From Tetrahymena thermophila SB210 (taxonomy: Eukaryota; Ciliophora; Oligohymenophorea; Hymenostomatida; Tetrahymenidae), in the NCBI RefSeq assembly GCF_000189635.1, contig NW_002476463.1:186001-250000 (forward strand): DNA of 64,000 nt. Direction: 5' to 3'. This document shows, in pieces, positions 51,732 to 63,225 of this stretch. Below the pieces are notes generated by a model that was not told where the DNA came from, made no database searches, and was given only the letters and a program-made list of their open reading frames with translations. Position numbers and translations under genes: made by a program. Within the stretch, counting starts at the first letter, position 1. Every line of letters starts with the position of its first letter.

Positions 51732-53879
51732 TTCTTATTTAAAAAAATCTAATAATTAACTAAAAATCGGTCTATGTCTGAATAAATTGATAGCTTTTAT
51801 AATAAGATATTAATTTTCTTTTTAATTTAATAATTTAATTTGTTTTATATATAAATAAATAAATGGAATTCTCACAAAAAATAAGATAAATAATAGTATT
51901 AAATTAATTTGTGGAAGCCTAACTTTGAAATATTGATGTGTCAACTATAACATCAAATAATTCTGAAAAACTCGGTTCACTTTCATATTTTTAACTTATT
52001 TGCGCCTTTTTAATTATTTGCAATTAATCACCAAATTATAGTTGTTTCGTAAATACTTTATGTTAAATTTTTGAAATTAATTTACCGCTTTCAAAAATTA
52101 AATCTTTGTTTGTGGTGTAACATAATTAATTAATTAAAAGTTAAACTATTATTTCTATAATTTTAAATTATTTTTTTTAATTTAAAAATCAATCATACAA
52201 TAAAAGAAACGATTAACATTTTAAATTATTAATTTGTCTTCAAAATTAATAATTAAAAACAAAAATTAATATTTGTAAAACTAAATAGTTTAAAATAAAT
52301 TAATTTTATTTTATTTTAATCAAATAACATTTAAAATATTTAATTTAATCAAATAAATGTTTAAATATTGATACTGTTTTAAATAAAATTTAAAATTAAA
52401 ATTTAAAGTTTTTGGTAAATACAAACTATATTTTGACTTTTTTTAAAAAAAGTTTACTTAAATCAAACGGCTAGTGGCTTATAAAAAACATAAATTTGGA
52501 GCTTTAATTATTATTAGCCTAATTTTTAAATTTTATTTATTTTAAAATCATTTTGAAAATTTATTATTTAAATAGTTTATTTTAATTTATACAGTCATTT
52601 TTTTAATTAAATTAATTAGTGATTTAATTATCGTCAGTACATTTTAGCAATTTTTAAGAAAAAGCATTCTAAAAATTATTTCTTAACTTAATTATATTAA
52701 TTAAAGTAAATAAATATTTAAATATAAAATAATAAATCTTAAGATATCTGATGTAAGAATTTTTTATATAAAAACTAAAATCAAAATCAAAATCTCAATA
52801 AAATATAAATTAGAAAAATCAAATTCAAATTCATTACAAAATTAAAATCAGTTTATAATAAATACAATACAAAACCCAAACTTAAAGTTTTATCAAAAAA
52901 TTTAAATAAGAAAATATTTTGATATTAATAATTATAAAGAAATTATATATTAGACAATAAAGTTAGTTAGTAATTCAATTATAACTTTTCAATTAATTTA
53001 AACATTAAATTATAATTACAATTACTAAATAAATTACACATTAAAAAAAATACTAAATAAAATATAGCAGTTTGAATCTTTATTTTTTTAAATATAGCTG
53101 TTCCTGCATTTGAAAAATCACGAACCATAATATCATTATGCAGTACCCTAGGGTACTATACATATAAGAAAATATTTAAATATTCATAATTATTAAGAAT
53201 ATATATAAATTAGTCTATAAATAAGTTAGATAGCAATTGAATTATAACTTTACACCTTATCTAAACATTAAATTATAATTAAAAATGCTAAATAAACAGA
53301 AGCAAATTTAAAAAAACAGTAAATAAAATATTTGACAACTTGAATCTTTACTTTTATTAAAATTTACTGAAAAAATATTATATTTGTTTAATTGCTTGTT
53401 ACGAATAAGTAATACAAAATTAAAATTATTAACTCTTAATAATTATTTCTATTTATTTACAACACATTTTAAAATAAATTGAATAAAATAATTAAAAATA
53501 GCTCAAAAATTAAAATAAAAACATCTGTTAGGAGTAAAAAAAATGAAAAAGAAAAATTAGTTTATTAAATAAATAAATTAAAATTGTTACAATTTTTAAA
53601 ATATTTGCTACTTAATAAATTGGTATTAATCAATAAATAAATAAATAAATAAAATAAATTCTAAAAAAATTTAAAATAATATAAAAATACTATGAAGATA
53701 GATAGATAGATATACTTAATTTTATTGAATTTATATATTCATTTATTGTTTGTTTTGTTGAATGATTTTTAAAATTAATTAATTTAACTCTATTTATCTA
53801 TATCTTTTTTAATTTAGAACAAATAACTAGTCCTTTTACAAAAACATGATATTTTAATTATTATTAATTGTAAATATCC
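51732..53879. other. AT-rich spacer with repeat boundaries
   Basis: No gene. About 52940-53060 is a partial copy of the sequence found again at 53210-53330 and 55850-55960 (the AGTTAGATAGCAATT-type block followed by TCTAAACATTAAATTATAATT). The GC-rich palindrome at 53142-53157 and the start of the 2.6-kb tandem duplication also lie here. Confidence 0.6.
53142..53157. repeat. 16-bp GC-rich perfect palindrome
   Basis: AGTACCCTAGGGTACT reads identically on both strands. The sequence CAGTACCCTAGGGTAC (53141-53156) recurs exactly at 60913-60928. It lies just before the first unit of the 2.6-kb tandem duplication. Confidence 0.85.
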
Positions 53880-54599
53880 TCAAATATAAGTTACTAATTG
53901 TTATTTATTATTGTTTTCTGGTGGTTTTTGTGTGTATGCTTGCTGTGGCTGCATTTACTAGCTAGGATTAACTGATGTTGGTTAAAATTATTGTTATGGT
54001 TACATATACTACTATTGTGGATAATACATTTAATTCATATTATAAGGTTGCATTTAGGGTATCTAGTTATCGAAAGCTGGTTGGAAATTATTTTGGTAGT
54101 TATAAGGTTAGATGGCTCCCACTTACTAAGGTTATTAGTTATAATACATTTATTGCATTTATGCATTTTATCTCAGCATTTCTTAGTTCATTTAAAATTA
54201 ATTATTAATAGCAGCTTAATTCGTTTAGGCTACTACACCTTTGTTGCGGTTACTTATTATACACTTTCTTACAATGCAAATAATTATAATAATCAAAAAA
54301 AAAGTCCCAAAAAATACAGGTAAAAAGATAGCGAGGAATATTGCACTATTATTACTTGGTGAGCTATTATCAATGCACTTACTTCCAGCAATGCAATAAT
54401 TTTAGTAGCAACAATTTAGATGGCAGTCACTGTTTGAAGAACAGTAATCAGCACACGAAAATGTACTTTATGCACAATCTCCTAGTATATCTAGACATCC
54501 ATAATTGTTTTTAGGAAGGCATTGTGAAACTGATTTTTAATTTGCTTACACTAATATAATGCTTAAAAGCAAAATGGGTATATTTATTAAATAGCTCAT
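53880..54599 (-). CDS. Ten-cysteine type I membrane protein, family member 1
   Basis: A single exon of 239 residues. Signal peptide (1 to about 20), then an ectodomain with ten cysteines spaced C-x7-C-x6-C-x6-C-x3-C-x5-C-x3-CC-x4-C-x5-C, then a short S/N linker, a membrane span (about 92-115: A-I-F-L-A-I-F-L-P-V-F-F-G...I-I-I) and a basic stop-transfer. The cytoplasmic tail is rich in Q, N, P, Y and M, with repeated P-Q-Q, Q-P-Y-N and M-Y-Y. The C-x5-C-x3-CC-x4-C section resembles the core of WAP-type four-disulfide domains (inference). The overall layout is like Shisa-type adaptors. It ends L-V-T-Y-I. It is a close paralogue of the gene at 56527 in the next duplicated unit. Confidence 0.85.
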
Positions 54600-55797
54600 A
54601 ATTATTTACTTTTTAATATTGCAAATAAGTTAGTTAATTATTAATTACTATTAAGTTTCTTTAGGAATGTATTTTAATAGGGATTATGACAAAGGTCATA
54701 TGCATATATATAGAACCTAATAGACAAAAAAGACAGAAGAAATCAATAAATAACCTAATTTTAATATTTCATAATCAAAAGTATAAATAAATGCTAAAAA
54801 AAATCTACCAAGCATTTGATAAAATAGTCTGAAGTCATAAATTTAAATTAATATTTTTTTGAATCCTATTTTAAAATGATATTATTGGTTTACTTTTTAA
54901 ATATATTTCCTAAATATTATAAACTATTTTTATTGGAAATGGTTTTCTTAATATCGATAATCTTGAAAACTAAACCTAAAATATATTAATTTGAGAAAAG
55001 ATCTAATTTAGAATTTGTATTTTTATCGCAATCAATCAATTGCTATTTTCTTTGGAAATTAAATGTAAATTATAAATAAATTATAAAATTTATTATTTTT
55101 CTTTCATACTAAATTTTTTATGGTAAATTTTTAATTTATTTTTAAGCAAGAAATCTAATTTCGATCAAATCAAAAAAAAATCAAATTTTTTTAATTTCTA
55201 GCTTTTTAATTTTTCTTACTACTTTGAATTTACTCTTTTACTTCATAGATAGGAAGGAAAATTTTTAACCAGAAATATTTATTTTAAAATATTTTTATCA
55301 ATAAATAATACAGAGTAATAATCATAAATAAGTTGATTAATTCATTCACTTTATGTAATTAAAAGAATTATAATTTTCTTATTTTTGATTATTTAATCAA
55401 ATAATTATTTTAGCTAAAAAAGGAATATTTTATTTTTAATTAATATTATTTAAATTAATCATTTTCATTAATATTAAAAAAAATATTTTAACATTTAAAT
55501 ATAATCTATTATTCTGTACAATAAATTATTTAAAGTGTTAAATTAATATAATAGTATCATAAGAGATAGTTAAAAATTAAAAAATTAATTTTATTAACAG
55601 GATTTCTAATACATAGATTCTATAAAAACTGATAGAGTATTTTTTATCATTTATAAAATATTTAACTTTAGTAAGATGGATAACAAAAAAAGATTATTTT
55701 TAATTAAAAATATAAATACACTGTTTGTTATTTGTTTTACTTTTTTGAAGTAAAAATATCTGTTTCTTTAAATTAATAGTAAACACTCAAATTTTAA

Positions 55798-55808
55798 GGG
55801 GTATCCCC
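55798..55808. repeat. GC-rich inverted element at the duplication junction
   Basis: GGGGTATCCCC (GGGG and CCCC arms around TAT) lies between the end of unit A and the start of unit B. Runs of four G and four C are very rare in this DNA. Confidence 0.6.
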
Positions 55809-56287
55809 GATATTGGCTTGTACAATTGTAACAAAATTATGGTAAATTAATCTATAAATAAATTAGATAACAATTCAATTGTAACTTTTCAATTTATCTA
55901 AACATTAAGTTATAATTACAAATAGATGCAAATCAAATAAGTAGTAAATAAAATATTTAATAACTTGAATCTTTAATTTTATAAATAATATAAATTTATC
56001 TAAAAATAAATTATAACAATAGTTTAATTTCTTGTTAATTAGATAACATAAAATTAAATGACGAATCCTAAATACTTGTTAGTATTTATATTTACTAATT
56101 TTATAATAAATTGAATAAAATTTTTAAATATGCCTAAAAGATAAAAATAAAACTTCTACTTTACTAATAAAAAATGAAAAAATAAATTTAATTAAATAAA
56201 CAATTGAAAAAAAAAAAATTTTTTTAATATTTGCTATTTAATAAAATAAATTCTAATACAATATTAAGATAATATAAAAATACTATG

Positions 56288-56289
<2 letters not shown>

Positions 56290-56361
<72 letters not shown>

Positions 56362-56362
56362 T
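56290..56362 (+). repeat. (GATA)n microsatellite, about 18 copies
   Basis: An uninterrupted tetranucleotide array. The equivalent place in unit A (about 53695-53712) has only about four copies, so the array expanded in unit B after the duplication, or contracted in A. Confidence 0.95.
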
Positions 56363-56526
56363 ACATAATTTTATTGAAGTTTTATATTCATTTATTGTTT
56401 GTTTTGTTGGTTGAATGATTTTTAAAATTAATTAATTTAAACTCTATTTATCTATATATTTTTTAATATAGGACAAACAACTAACCAGTCCTTTTATAAA
56501 AAAGCATGATATTTTTGTAAATATCC

Positions 56527-57249
56527 TCAAATGTAAGTTACTAATTGTTGTTTATTTTTACTTTCTGGTGGTGGTTATGTGTAAGCTTGCTATGGCTGCA
56601 CTTACTAGCTAGGAGTAACCATCAACGGCTAAAATTATTATTATGGTTACATATACTATTGTGGATAATACATTTAATTCAAGTTATATGGTTGCATTTA
56701 GGGTATCTAGTTATCGAAAACGGGAGCGGCTTGGAAATTATTATTGTAGTTATAAGGTTAGGCGAATCCCATTTACTAAGGTTATTAGTTAAAATACATT
56801 TATTGCATTTATGCATTTTATCTCATCATTTCATTGTTCATTTAAAATTAATTATTAATTGCAGCTTGATTTGTTTAGCCTTAAAGACCTCTATTGCGTC
56901 TCCTTATTATACTCCTTCTTACGCAGCAAATTATAATTATAATCAGAAAGAATGTCCCAAAAAATACAGAAAAAAAAATAGCAAGGAATATTCCAGTACT
57001 ACTTGATGGGTTATTATTATCAAAGCACTTATTTCCTATAATGCAATAATTTTAATAGCAACAAGTTAAATGGCAGTCATTGTTTGAAGTACAGTAGTCA
57101 GCACATGAATAATTACTTGATGCACAATATCCAAACTTATCTAGACATCCAAAGCTGTTTTAAGGAAGGCATTGTGAAACTGATTATTAACTTGCTTGTA
57201 CTAATATAAAGCTTAAAAGCAAAATGAGTATATTTATTAAATTGCTCAT
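56527..57249 (-). CDS. Ten-cysteine type I membrane protein, family member 2
   Basis: A single exon of 240 residues. Same plan as the protein at 53880: signal peptide, ten cysteines with identical spacing, one membrane span (G-I-F-L-A-I-F-F-S-V-F-F-G), R-rich stop-transfer and a Q/N/P/Y/M tail ending L-V-T-Y-I. The two proteins are alike over their whole length. Substitutions are concentrated in the linker between the last cysteine and the membrane, just after the span (R-R-S-I-I-R-R-R), and at small tail indels. Retention of every cysteine in both copies implies that both are under selection for the fold. Function is unknown; presumably surface or secretory-granule membrane. Confidence 0.85.
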
Positions 57250-59814
57250 TATTATTTACTTTTTAATATTACACATAAGTTAATTAATTACTATTAAGTT
57301 TCTATAAAAATCTAATTTGATAAACATTATTCAAAAAGATAAATGTCACATACATATACCCACAACCTAATAGACAAAAATGCAAGAAGAATTCAATAAA
57401 TAACTAAATTTCGATATTTAAAAATCAAAATAAATTAAAGAAAAATGCAAAAACATTAAAAAAATCTATCAAAAAATTTGATAAAATAGTCAAAAATTAT
57501 AAATTTTAATCAACATTTTTTTTTGATTTTCATTTTAAAATGATATTATCTGTTTACTCTTTTAAATATATTTTCTAAATATCATAAACTATTTTTATTG
57601 GAATGACATTCTTTTATCAATAATATTGAAAATTAAATAAAATATATAAATATGTGAAAATTTGAATTAAAATTTTTATCATTTGTAATTTGATTTTTAA
57701 ATTAAAATATTATTTTAAGTAAAATGTTAAAAATTAAATACAAATTATAAGTTATAAAATTTTTTATTTATCTTTTCTTACTTATTTTTATGGTAAATTT
57801 TTAATTTATTGTTAAGCCAGTAGTAAGTCTATTTCGACCAAATCAAAAAAAAAAAATCTAATTTTTAAATTTCTAGCTTTTTAATTTTTCTTACAACTTT
57901 GAATTTACTATTTTATTTCATTGCAAGAAAAATTTTGAAGAAATATTTAATTTAAAATATTTTTATCAATTTTTAATAATAGTTATAAGTATATGAATTC
58001 ATTTTTTATGCAAATTACCATTTTCTTACTTTTGATTTTTTAATTTTAATGAAATAATTGTTTTAGATAAAGAAGAAAATGTTTTATTTTTTATTAATAT
58101 TAGTAATTTTAATCATTTTCATCAATATTTTTAAAAATATTTTAAAATTGAAAAAGAATTTGTTATTATGTATAACTAACAATTAAAGTATTATATTAAT
58201 ATATTATTATTTTAAGTTAATCAATAAAATTAAAAATTAATAAAAACATAAAATTTGTTCAACAGGATTTCTAATACCTAAAAGCAGGTTGAGTATTTTA
58301 TGATTTATAAAATATTAAATTTAATTGAATAACAAAAAAAGATAATAGAAAAATATAAATGGATTGCTTGTTATTTATTTTACTTTTTAAGGTAAAAATA
58401 TGTGTTTCTTTAAGTTAATAGTAAACAGGATTAAATATTATGAAAATATTTAAAAATCAAAATTAAAATTAGACCTAAAGAATTAAATTCTAACAAAATA
58501 CAAAAAAGTAAAAAATGAGTTATTTAAATAGAATTTTAATTTATTCTAATATTATCATTAAAATTTAAATAAAAAGGATAATTTAAAGTCAACACCTTCT
58601 ATAGGTATTTATTTTTTTAAAGTTTATTCTTTTTATCAAACTAAATTAAATAAAATAATTAATATTTAAATATAAATTAAAAATGTAAATTTTTATATTT
58701 TTTACTTTATTTATCTTTAATAATTTTCTCAACTCTCAATTAAAATTTTATTTTTTTACTCTTCTCTAAAAAATATTTTTTGTAATTATATCAAATAGCA
58801 TAGGTTTTTTTAATTCATTTATTATAAATATATAATTTTTTATAATTTTATTTATAATTCATAATTTGTTACTTTTTTTTTGTTCAATTTTATTCTTTTA
58901 GTTTAATAATCATTTTCATTAACTATCTTCACCTATAACTCATATTCAATCACTAATGTAATTTAAAAAAACTATTAATTACTTTTTTATGCTAGATTTA
59001 AATTCTAATCTCTGTCAAAATTCAATTCACTCACCTTTCATTTATTTTCTAAAAATAAAATTAAAAACTTATTTTATTATTGAAAAAATAAAAAGAAAAA
59101 ACTTATTTACCTTATTAATCATGGAGGAAATAATAAAAAAATATTATAAAAATTACTAAAACTCAATTTTTTGTTTAAATTCACGTATTAATCTCCAACA
59201 ATAAGTTTATGTTGAAATAAATACATTTAAAAAATGTATTTTAATCGAAAGAAACAATTAAATATTTATTCCAAATAAAACTTACTTCTATTATCTAAAC
59301 TAAATTCATTAACCAGAATTTGAAGAATAGACTTTAATTATACTTATCTTTGATAAAATTTTACTTTTAATTTAATTATGCAAGATATATAGATATGCTT
59401 TTATTAAATATAATTTTAATTTTAAGAGTAACTAAATAATTAATTAATTTATTTCAATATTGGCCATATTCAAAAAAGTATTTATTTATTTGTTAATGAT
59501 TTAGTATTATGAAAGTGTAAAGTACTGTAAAATTAAATAAATAAATTATTAAATTTAATAAAAATATTAATACACTAAAAAGTAAATAAATTTTTATATA
59601 AATAATGAGGTTTTAATAAAAGATAAAAGTAGTATTTAATAATATCTTGCTTATTTATTAACAATTATGAGTTTAATTTTCAATTATAATCAATTAATTT
59701 CTTTTTAATTCAAGGTATTTATTTGTTCATCTAATTTAAAGTGTATTTATTAATTATCATTTATTTTGGGTTAATTTAATATACCAAACTCATCCAGTCT
59801 GTATTAACAATTAT
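57250..59814. other. AT-rich spacer; end of unit B and start of the 1.8-kb duplication
   Basis: No gene. The 3' part of the 2.6-kb unit B ends near 58436, the sequence to about 59160 is unique A/T, and the first copy of the 1.8-kb duplication begins at about 59160. Confidence 0.6.
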
Positions 59815-60606
59815 TCAAAGATACGTAGTTTGATTGTTATTAGTCATTGGATTCTAAATTTATTAAGGCACCCCCATTACAGGTTGATTATGGGGATAAT
59901 AATTTCCTAATTATGCTTCATATATACCAGGAATTTATTATTAAGGCTAAGGGGCCATAAACATTTACTGCTGATTAACAGCAAATGCTTATTGTTAATT
60001 TGGATAATAATATTATATATTATTTGGCTGCTATAACTAACCATATTAAGCAGGTTAAATTGGTTATGCAGCATTTAAAAATGATTAATTATTGTAATAT
60101 ACTGGTTGATTCATGTACGTTTAGGGTATTTGTTATTAGTTTTAGTTTGCCATTTGCATATTAAATTAGTTATTTTATAGATTGTTGTTATTTAAAGCTG
60201 CCTTTTGTTAAATTAATAATTATGCCTACTATCTTTTTCTTCTTTAATAGCAAAAACAAGCAATAGAAATTATAATAACAACTCCAAAGACTATTGGAAC
60301 TACTATTGCAGCTATATTAGAACTAGTACCGCTACTAGAGCTGTATGTGTAACTTTAACTACTATTAGACATGCAAGATCCTGCAGTATTGAGTATGCAA
60401 TAGCCTTCATGACAACATTATTATGGACAAGAGTTATTACTGGAGCAAATTTTTGCACAGCTAGATTAAACTTTAGTACATTTTCCGAGTTAATTAAGAC
60501 AAAACTTGTAACCTTAACCTTATTATAAGCAACTTTGTGCGGTATCACACCTTATGCAAACAAATAATATTTTTATAATTAATAAAATTTGGATTATTTT
60601 CATCAT
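59815..60606 (-). CDS. Ten-cysteine type I membrane protein, family member 3
   Basis: A single exon of 263 residues starting at the first of two adjacent ATGs. Signal peptide (1 to about 22), ectodomain with the spacing C-x9-C-x6-C-x6-C-x3-C-x5-C-x3-CC-x4-C-x7-C, an S/T/Y-rich linker, and a membrane span (I-A-A-I-V-V-P-I-V-F-G-V-V-I-I-I) followed by R-R-K-R. The ~150-residue cytoplasmic tail is very rich in Q, N, P, Y and M and contains I-P-G-I-Y-E-A-Q-L-G-N-Y near its end, finishing T-T-Y-L. That last block is shared with the proteins at 61620 and 63226. It pairs with the gene at 61620 by tandem duplication. Confidence 0.85.
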
Positions 60607-61619
60607 ATGTTCTCTGCTTTTTTATTGATTTTTTTTTGTAACTAAACAATCTACGTAAGAAAGTAATTTATTATTGAATAAATTATAATCAAAATTTTTA
60701 TAATAATAACTTATATCAAATTGTGACATTCTCGAATTTGGTAATTTTATATTTTTTAAATAAATTTATTTAGATTAGGTATTCTAATTTCATTTATTTA
60801 TTTATATATATAAAATTGTGTTTTAATTCTAAAATAATTTATAATTTCATAAAAAACTTCTCATAATTAATAGAAAGTTGTAATATTGTATGGCACAAAC
60901 CCCTAAGACGGGCAGTACCCTAGGGTACAAATATATATATATAATTTATTAAAAGTCTATTTTTTGTATAAATTCATACATTAATTTCAAACAATAAGTT
61001 TATGTTGAAATAAATACATTTAAAAAATGTATTTAAATTGAAAGAAATAATTATATATTTATTCCAAATAAAACTTACTTCTATTATTTAACTTAAATTT
61101 ATTAACCTGAATTTAAAGATTAGCCTTTAATTTATACTTATGTTTGATAAATTTTTACTTTTAATTTAAATATGCAAGATATATAGATAGATATTTTTTT
61201 ATTAAATAAAATTTTAATTTTATGAGTAACCCCAATAATCAATTAATTAATTAATTTCAATATTGGCCATATTCAAAAAAGTATTTATTTATTTATTTGT
61301 TAATGATTTAGTATTATGAAAGTGTAAAGTACTGTAAAATTAAATAAATAAATTATTAAATTTACTAAAAATAGTAATACACTAAAAAGTAAATACATTT
61401 TTATAAAAATAATGAGGTTTTAATAAAAGATAGAGTAATATTTGATAATATCTTGCTTATTTATTTAGAAGTATGAGTTTAATTTTCAATTTTAATTAAT
61501 TAAATTCTTTTGAATTCAAATTATTTCTTTGTTCATCTAATATAAAGTCTACAAATTATTATCATTTATTTTGGATTAATTTAATATACCAAACTCATCC
61601 AATCTTTATTAAAAATTAT
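60607..61619. other. AT-rich spacer with palindrome at the duplication junction
   Basis: Includes 60913-60928 (CAGTACCCTAGGGTAC) immediately before copy 2 of the 1.8-kb unit. No gene. Confidence 0.6.
60915..60928. repeat. 14-bp GC-rich perfect palindrome, second copy
   Basis: GTACCCTAGGGTAC with the same preceding CA as at 53141. It is surrounded by a GC-richer patch (CCCCTAAGACGGGC at about 60900-60913) and followed by (TA)n. Confidence 0.85.
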
Positions 61620-62421
61620 TCAAAGAGATGTAGTTTGATTGTTAATAGTCATTGGATTCTTAACTTATAAAGGCACTCCCGCTTCAGTTTGCTCCTGGGG
61701 ATAATAATCTCTTAATTATGCTTCGTATATACCAGGAATTTATTATTAAGGCTAAGGGACCATAAACATTTACTTCTAATTAACTTCAAATACTTATTGT
61801 TAATTTGGATAATTATTTGGTGGCTATAACTAACCATATTAAGCAGGTTAAATTGGCTATGCAGCATTTATACATTATTAATTATTGTAATATACTGGTT
61901 GATTCATCTACATTTAGGGTATTTGCTATTGATTTAAGTTTGCCATATGCATATTAAATTAGTTATTATATAGATTGTTCTTATTTATATCTGCATGTTT
62001 TTAATTTTCTAATTATTCCTACTATCTTTTTTTTTTTTTTATAACAATAACAAACAATAAAACCTATAATAAAAGCTGCAAAGAATATTGGAACTACTAT
62101 TATAGCTGCAGTACCGTTATTAGAGTTGTCTGAGTTACTAGTACTGCTATTAGAGTTGCCTGAGTTACTAGTACTGCTATTATTCATGCAAGATCCTGCA
62201 GTATTGAGTATGCAAAAGGATTCATGACAACATTATTATTATGGACAAGACATCTAACTGGAGCACATTTATGCACAGTCTGAATAATAACTAGTACATT
62301 TTCCAAGATAAGTAATACAAGCTGCTTTAAAACCTTAATCTAAGCAACTTTATGAGGTTTCACACCTTATGCAACCAAATAATATTTTTATAATTAGAAA
62401 AGTTTGAATTATTTTCATCAT
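61620..62421 (-). pseudogene. Ten-cysteine type I membrane protein, family member 4, with a +1 frameshift
   Basis: From the start at 62421 the protein matches member 3 through the signal peptide, ten cysteines, S/T/N-rich linker (with a small internal repeat of S-S-T-S-N-S) and membrane span. Directly after the span is a run of 14 A on the coding strand (62027-62040). Reading straight through leaves the family frame and stops early. The family frame resumes one base off and runs intact, with the conserved I-P-G-I-Y-E-A-Q-L block, to the TGA at 61620. The total of 802 nt is one more than a multiple of three. An uninterrupted tail after the run suggests a recent change, polymorphism or base-calling error rather than an old pseudogene. 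Confidence 0.8.
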
Positions 62422-63225
62422 TTGTTCTCTGCTTTTTTTTTTGATTTTTTTTTCTTGTAACTAAACAATTAATTAACGAAAGAAAGATAATTTAAATTAA
62501 TTATTGGATACAATATAATCAAAATTTTTGTAATAATAGCTTATGTAAATTTTTTAATTCTAAAATCTGATCATTTATTTTACATTTTTTAATAAATTTA
62601 TTTAGATTAGTTAATTCTAATTACATTTGTTAATTTGTATCAAATTTGGTGAAAATTTTATTTTGCTTCTAAAATAATTTATAATTTCATAAAAAACTTC
62701 TCATAATTAATTTAAAACAATTTTTAAGAAAGTTTTCTGATGTTTTAATCTTTAATAATTATCAAATTTATATAAAGATCAAATACATTCTGAACATTTA
62801 ATATAGCTAATTCTAAAATGATGTTATGAATCAAGATTAATTCATATTGGTTATCGATAGTTTTTAACATAAGCTTATACTTTAAATCATATTTATTAGG
62901 AGGCTCTAAAAATACCACAAATTAATAAAATATGTAAAATTTTTTGCTTTTTCAAACAAACATAAAACTTTTACTTCATTGATTGCTTATTTTATGTTAA
63001 TTACAATAAATAATTAGTAGAAGATATAAAATGTTTTTTATACTATTAAAAATAAATAGATTCAAATTTACTTACATTCAATCAATGTAAGTTTGTTTTA
63101 TGATTTTATTTCAGGAGAAAGAAAAGTTTTACTTATTTTTTAGTGAAATTTAGATTATTTTATAGTTTTGTTACAAAAGAATTAATACTCTAAATAATAT
63201 AATGAAAGTATTCTATATATAAATT
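62422..63225. other. AT-rich spacer
   Basis: The end of copy 2 of the 1.8-kb duplication is at about 62710; the rest is unique A/T. No gene. Confidence 0.6.

Larger units (their letters stand above)
54600..56526. other. AT-rich spacer within and between duplicated units
   Basis: Covers the promoter side of unit A and the start of unit B, with the GGGGTATCCCC element at 55798-55808 at the junction and a GATA array at 56290-56362. No further gene. Confidence 0.6.
53160..58436. repeat. Tandem segmental duplication, two ~2.6-kb units
   Basis: Unit A is about 53160-55796 and unit B about 55809-58436. Coding and noncoding parts correspond with an offset of about 2650 nt (stop codons at 53880 and 56527, starts at 54599 and 57249). 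Coding similarity is highest and flanks have drifted more. Each unit carries one Cys-rich membrane protein gene on the minus strand and a GATA microsatellite downstream of its stop. Confidence 0.85.
59160..62710. repeat. Tandem segmental duplication, two ~1.8-kb units
   Basis: Copy 1 is about 59160-60884 and copy 2 about 60956-62710. They share the opening block with AACAATAAGTTTATGTTGAAA, the TTTCAATATTGGCCATATTC block (59453 and 61256) and the closing TTTCATAAAAAACTTCTCAT block. Each contains one minus-strand gene. The offset is about 1800 nt. Confidence 0.85.

Noticed and set aside
53975-54323. Plus-strand frames over the ten-cysteine gene at 53880 (and the same at 56545-57006)
   Set aside because: The minus strand carries a full signal-peptide/Cys/membrane/tail protein conserved in five copies; the plus frames are mirror images of the Q/Y-rich tail.
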